This document shows positions 6,838 through 9,155 of a DNA stretch of 9,155 bases, piece by piece; position 1 is the stretch's first letter, and each line of letters starts with the position of its first letter. Origin of the DNA: an archaeon (lineage in GTDB: Archaea; Hydrothermarchaeota; Hydrothermarchaeia; Hydrothermarchaeales; JALUUU01); contig JALUUU010000156.1 in assembly GCA_027021185.1 (NCBI GenBank), forward strand, positions 1-9,155, in the 5' to 3' direction. The notes beneath the pieces are model-generated. The model was not told where the DNA came from, made no database searches, and worked only from the letters and a program-made list of their open reading frames with translations. Both the position numbers and the translations under genes were made by a program.

Positions 6838-8642
6838 TAATAGTCCCCGATACCTCCGTTATAATAGACGGAAGGATAACCCGGATGGTGAAGAAAAAGG
6901 AGTACAGGAAGAGCAAGGTTCTTGTACCAGAGGCTGTTGTAGCCGAGCTCGAAAATCAGGCGAATAAGGGAAAGGAGAGCGGCTATAAAGGTCTTAGGGA
7001 GCTTTACCTGCTGAGGAAGCTGAGTGAGGCCGAGAAAATTCATCTTGAGTTCGTGGGAAAGCGCCCAAAGAGATTTGATTTCAAAGACATTGACGAGATA
7101 ATCAGGAGCACAGCCGATAAAGTAGGGGGGGTCTTAGTAACCAGCGACAGGGTTCAGAGCGAGGTGGCTAAGAGCAAGGGTATTAAGGTGATCTATCTAA
7201 GGCAGAGAAGAGTGAAGAAGAAACTCAGGCTGCTGGAGTACTTCGACGGAGACACCATGTCCGTGCATCTCAGGGACAAAGTCGTGCCCATGGCGAAGAA
7301 GGGTAAGCCTGGGGAGATAAAGCTGGTGAAGCTCTCGGATAAACCATCCAAGGAGCGGGAGCTCGAGACCATGGCCAAAGAGATAATTGAGCATGCAAGG
7401 GTGGACCCTGAGAGCTTCATTGAGATAGAGCGGGAGGGCGCCACGGTTGTGCAACTCCGGGAGGTGCGCATAGCCATTGCCAGACCTCCTTTCTCTGACG
7501 GCTATGAGATAACAGCCGTAAGACCCATCGCTGATGTGAAGCTCGAGGACTACAGTCTCTCTGAGAAGCTTCTGAGGCGCCTGAGGGAGCGGGCCGAGGG
7601 AGTATTGGTTGCCGGGCCGCCAGGGGCGGGGAAATCCACTTTCTCCCAAGCTCTCGCGGAGTTCTACAAGGAGCAGGGCAGGATAGTCAAAACCATGGAA
7701 TCCCCCAGAGATCTCCTCGTCTCGGAGGAGATCACCCAGTACGCTCCATTGGAGGGGGACATGGAAAAGACGGCTGACATTCTCCTCCTGGTGAGGCCTG
7801 ACTACACCATCTACGATGAGGTGAGAAAAACAAGGGATTTCAAGATCTTCGCAGACATGCGCCTGGCAGGCGTTGGCATGGTCGGCGTCGTGCACGCCAC
7901 CAGGGGGATAGACGCCCTTCAGAGGCTTATAGGCAGGGTAGAGCTAGGAATGATCCCCCAGATAGTTGACACCGTGGTCTTCATTAAAGACGGCAAGATC
8001 CAGAAAGTCTACAAAGTGAACTTCACCGTTAAGGTCCCCGGGGGGATGACGGAGGCGGACCTGGCGAGGCCGGTGATAGAGGTCAGGGATTTCGAGAAGG
8101 ACGAAGTGGAATACGAGATATACACATTCGGCGAGGAGACAGTGGTCATGCCCAGCACAGCGGTTAGAAAGGAGAAAAAGCCCAGTGAGAAACTAGCCGC
8201 TGAGAGGGTGCGACAGGAGATCAAAAAGATAGCCCCTAAAGCCAGGGTGAGGGTAGACCTGAGCGGAGAGCGGGCAGTTGTGCAGATAGATGACAGATAC
8301 ATACCAAAGGTCATCGGTAGACAGGGTAAGATAATAGAAAGGCTGGAGCGCAGACTCGGCCTCAAAATCGAGATCAGGGGAATCGAGGAAACTCCCTCCT
8401 TCGGAGTGGGGATGGGGGAGCGAATCAGGCTGGATGTTAGAGAGACTAAGAACTATCTCCACCTCGTTGCTGGCAAGGAAAACGCCGGCAGACTCGTGAG
8501 GGTGTTTGCTGGAGGCGAAGAGCTTTTTATAGCCACAATTGGGCGCAGAGGTGAGATAAAGGTGGCTAAGAAAAGCGCTATAGCTAAGGCAGTCATAGGC
8601 GCCATCGCCGCCCAGGAGGAGCTGTTCGCCATCGCAGAATAA
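6834..8642 (+). CDS. PINA-type PIN-domain, VirB11/PilT-like ATPase and KH-domain protein
   Basis: A 602-residue protein of COG1855. The Sulfolobus relative PINA is reported to be a hexameric ATPase that moves Holliday junctions and works with the resolvase Hjc, so a DNA recombination or repair role is expected. Domains in order are as follows. A PIN nuclease fold covers 1-125, with acidic residues Asp6, Asp12, Glu38 and Asp105. A linker region covers about 125-230. The ATPase has Walker A GPPGAGKST (261-269), an acidic pair Asp328-Glu329 in TIYDEVR, and a His-box-like VVHATRG (352-358). A KH domain has GRQG (495-498) in VIGRQGKIIERL. A basic and hydrophobic tail (about 535-602) follows. The ATG overlaps the hisI stop, with GGAG at 6819-6822. 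The length is normal for euryarchaeal members. Whether the PIN nuclease is active cannot be told. Confidence 0.93.
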   Translation: MIIVPDTSVIIDGRITRMVKKKEYRKSKVLVPEAVVAELENQANKGKESGYKGLRELYLLRKLSEAEKIHLEFVGKRPKRFDFKDIDEIIRSTADKVGGVLVTSDRVQSEVAKSKGIKVIYLRQRRVKKKLRLLEYFDGDTMSVHLRDKVVPMAKKGKPGEIKLVKLSDKPSKERELETMAKEIIEHARVDPESFIEIEREGATVVQLREVRIAIARPPFSDGYEITAVRPIADVKLEDYSLSEKLLRRLRERAEGVLVAGPPGAGKSTFSQALAEFYKEQGRIVKTMESPRDLLVSEEITQYAPLEGDMEKTADILLLVRPDYTIYDEVRKTRDFKIFADMRLAGVGMVGVVHATRGIDALQRLIGRVELGMIPQIVDTVVFIKDGKIQKVYKVNFTVKVPGGMTEADLARPVIEVRDFEKDEVEYEIYTFGEETVVMPSTAVRKEKKPSEKLAAERVRQEIKKIAPKARVRVDLSGERAVVQIDDRYIPKVIGRQGKIIERLERRLGLKIEIRGIEETPSFGVGMGERIRLDVRETKNYLHLVAGKENAGRLVRVFAGGEELFIATIGRRGEIKVAKKSAIAKAVIGAIAAQEELFAIAE

Positions 8643-8652
8643 AATTTAATAT
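8642..8652 (+). promoter_or_regulatory. TATA element for the 49-residue gene
   Basis: An A/T-only stretch, with TTTAATA at 8645-8651, begins right at the PINA stop codon and is centred 27 bases before the ATG at 8675. A leaderless mRNA is expected. It would drive the small gene and perhaps the dehydrogenase-like gene after it. Confidence 0.6.
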
Positions 8653-8674
8653 TCTGAATTTATGAGTATAATAC

Positions 8675-8824
8675 ATGAAGAGGGAACTCCAGGGAATATT
8701 GACAAGGAGCGGCGGCCAGCCCAGCATCAGGACCAACAAAGGCAAGACAAAGCTTGTGTACAACCTCTTCGACGGACTTGCGGGAAAAAAGGTAAGAGTA
8801 ACGGTAGAGGAAGTGGAGGATTAG
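8675..8824 (+). CDS. Small hypothetical protein, 49 residues
   Basis: A short gene I do not recognise. It starts MKRELQGILTRSG, has a basic middle (RTNKGKTKLVYN) and ends GKKVRVTVEEVED. The alternation of hydrophobic residues in LVYNLF and VRVTVEEV suggests a small beta-barrel or OB-like fold. The basic charge could fit nucleic-acid or ribosome binding, but this is a guess. In favour of a real gene are an in-frame TAA two codons before the ATG, a well-placed TATA element, and a composition typical of archaeal proteins. A longer frame at 8662-8850 on the same strand gives a low-complexity Gln/Arg-rich peptide and looks spurious. The next gene starts 22 bases after its stop, so the two may share a transcript. 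Confidence 0.75.
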   Translation: MKRELQGILTRSGGQPSIRTNKGKTKLVYNLFDGLAGKKVRVTVEEVED

Positions 8825-8837
8825 CCCCCTACGGGCA

Positions 8838-8841
8838 GGAG
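8838..8841 (+). promoter_or_regulatory. Ribosome binding site of the dehydrogenase-like gene
   Basis: GGAG, within AGGAGA, ends 5 bases before the ATG at 8847. There is no TATA-like sequence in the short gap after the small gene, which favours co-transcription with it. Confidence 0.6.
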
Positions 8842-8846
8842 ATTTC

Positions 8847-9155
8847 ATGAATACGCTATGGATAGGCGACGATGATGTCCGCCACCTATTGTCGATGGCA
8901 GAGGCGCTAGAGGCCGTGGAGGAGGCTTTTAAACAGCACGCCCTGGGGAAGGTCCAGATGCCCGCGAAAATCTACCTGAATTTCACCAAGTACGGCGGCG
9001 ATCTCAGGGCCATGCCCGCATACTTGGAGGAGATGGATATCGCTGGGGTGAAGATAGTCAATGCACACCCCTCTAATCCATCAAAAGGCCTGCCCACGGT
9101 CATGGCCATACTTGTTTTGAACGATCCCTCCACTGGGGCTCCTCTTGCCATCATG
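8847..9155 (+). CDS. Ornithine cyclodeaminase/alanine dehydrogenase family protein (3'-truncated by window edge)
   Basis: The first 103 residues of an NAD-linked enzyme of the ornithine cyclodeaminase/mu-crystallin family; full-length members are around 320-330 residues. The N-terminus has the usual WIGDDDVRHLLSMAEALEAVEEAF opening (5-28, read in pieces). It then has the diagnostic DLRAMPAYL (52-60), GVKIVNAHP (67-75) and the LNDPSTGAPLAIM end (91-103). Arg54 and Lys69 sit at the conserved substrate-contacting positions of the family. Archaeal members include the alanine dehydrogenase of Archaeoglobus, so L-alanine dehydrogenase is a plausible reading. The missing NAD-binding and C-terminal parts prevent choosing between alanine dehydrogenase, ornithine cyclodeaminase and related imine reductases. 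The start is set by the ribosome binding site 5 bases upstream. Confidence 0.9.
   Translation, partial: MNTLWIGDDDVRHLLSMAEALEAVEEAFKQHALGKVQMPAKIYLNFTKYGGDLRAMPAYLEEMDIAGVKIVNAHPSNPSKGLPTVMAILVLNDPSTGAPLAIM

Noticed and set aside
7197..7895. Long 232-codon open frame on the - strand inside the PINA gene
   Set aside because: It is antisense to a well-supported conserved protein, and its peptide is His/Pro/Leu-rich as expected from a shadow of the coding strand.
8662..8850. 62-codon frame on the + strand overlapping the small gene
   Set aside because: Its peptide is Gln/Arg/Gly-rich and lacks hydrophobic periodicity. It overlaps the start of the dehydrogenase-like gene and has no fitting promoter or ribosome binding site. 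The 8675-8824 frame has better support.
1..9155. CRISPR arrays, tRNA or rRNA genes, insertion sequences, attachment sites
   Set aside because: No repeated spacer pattern, cloverleaf-like sequence, transposase motif or flanking direct repeats were found on reading. The intergenic gaps are all too short to hold them.

Overview
This window looks archaeal and probably euryarchaeal. A hexameric-type PIN-ATPase-KH protein (PINA), a CetZ-like tubulin homologue, a DUF1405 membrane protein and the start of an archaeal-type ornithine cyclodeaminase/alanine dehydrogenase all point that way. So do the A/T-rich TATA elements, which sit about 27-34 bases upstream of starts and imply leaderless or nearly leaderless mRNAs. 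Arginine is mostly AGG/AGA and isoleucine often ATA. The exact lineage cannot be read from this sequence alone. All nine genes lie on the + strand and no gap exceeds about 72 bases.

Positions 38-4030 hold the most striking unit, a three-gene cassette. A CetZ-like tubulin/FtsZ-superfamily GTPase (73-1272) overlaps by ATGA a 462-residue protein with an N-terminal two-helix membrane hairpin and a long coiled coil (1269-2657). Twenty bases later comes a second, very divergent tubulin/FtsZ-superfamily GTPase (2678-4030). Both GTPases keep the GGGTGxG phosphate loop and two acidic residues where the T7 catalytic loop belongs. The layout suggests a two-component filament with a dedicated membrane tether, a possible undescribed cytoskeletal or membrane-shaping system.

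Positions 4038-5142 hold a left-handed beta-helix acyltransferase and a DUF1405 integral membrane protein that overlap by one base. A TATA element just inside the upstream-most reading frame argues that the acyltransferase starts at 4070 and has its own promoter.

Positions 5136-8642 form a housekeeping run: hisS, hisI and PINA. The last two overlap by ATGA. hisI stands apart from other histidine genes here.

Positions 8642-9155 hold a 49-codon gene (8675-8824) with its own TATA element, then, 22 bases on with a good ribosome binding site, the 5' part of an ornithine cyclodeaminase/alanine dehydrogenase gene that runs off the right edge.
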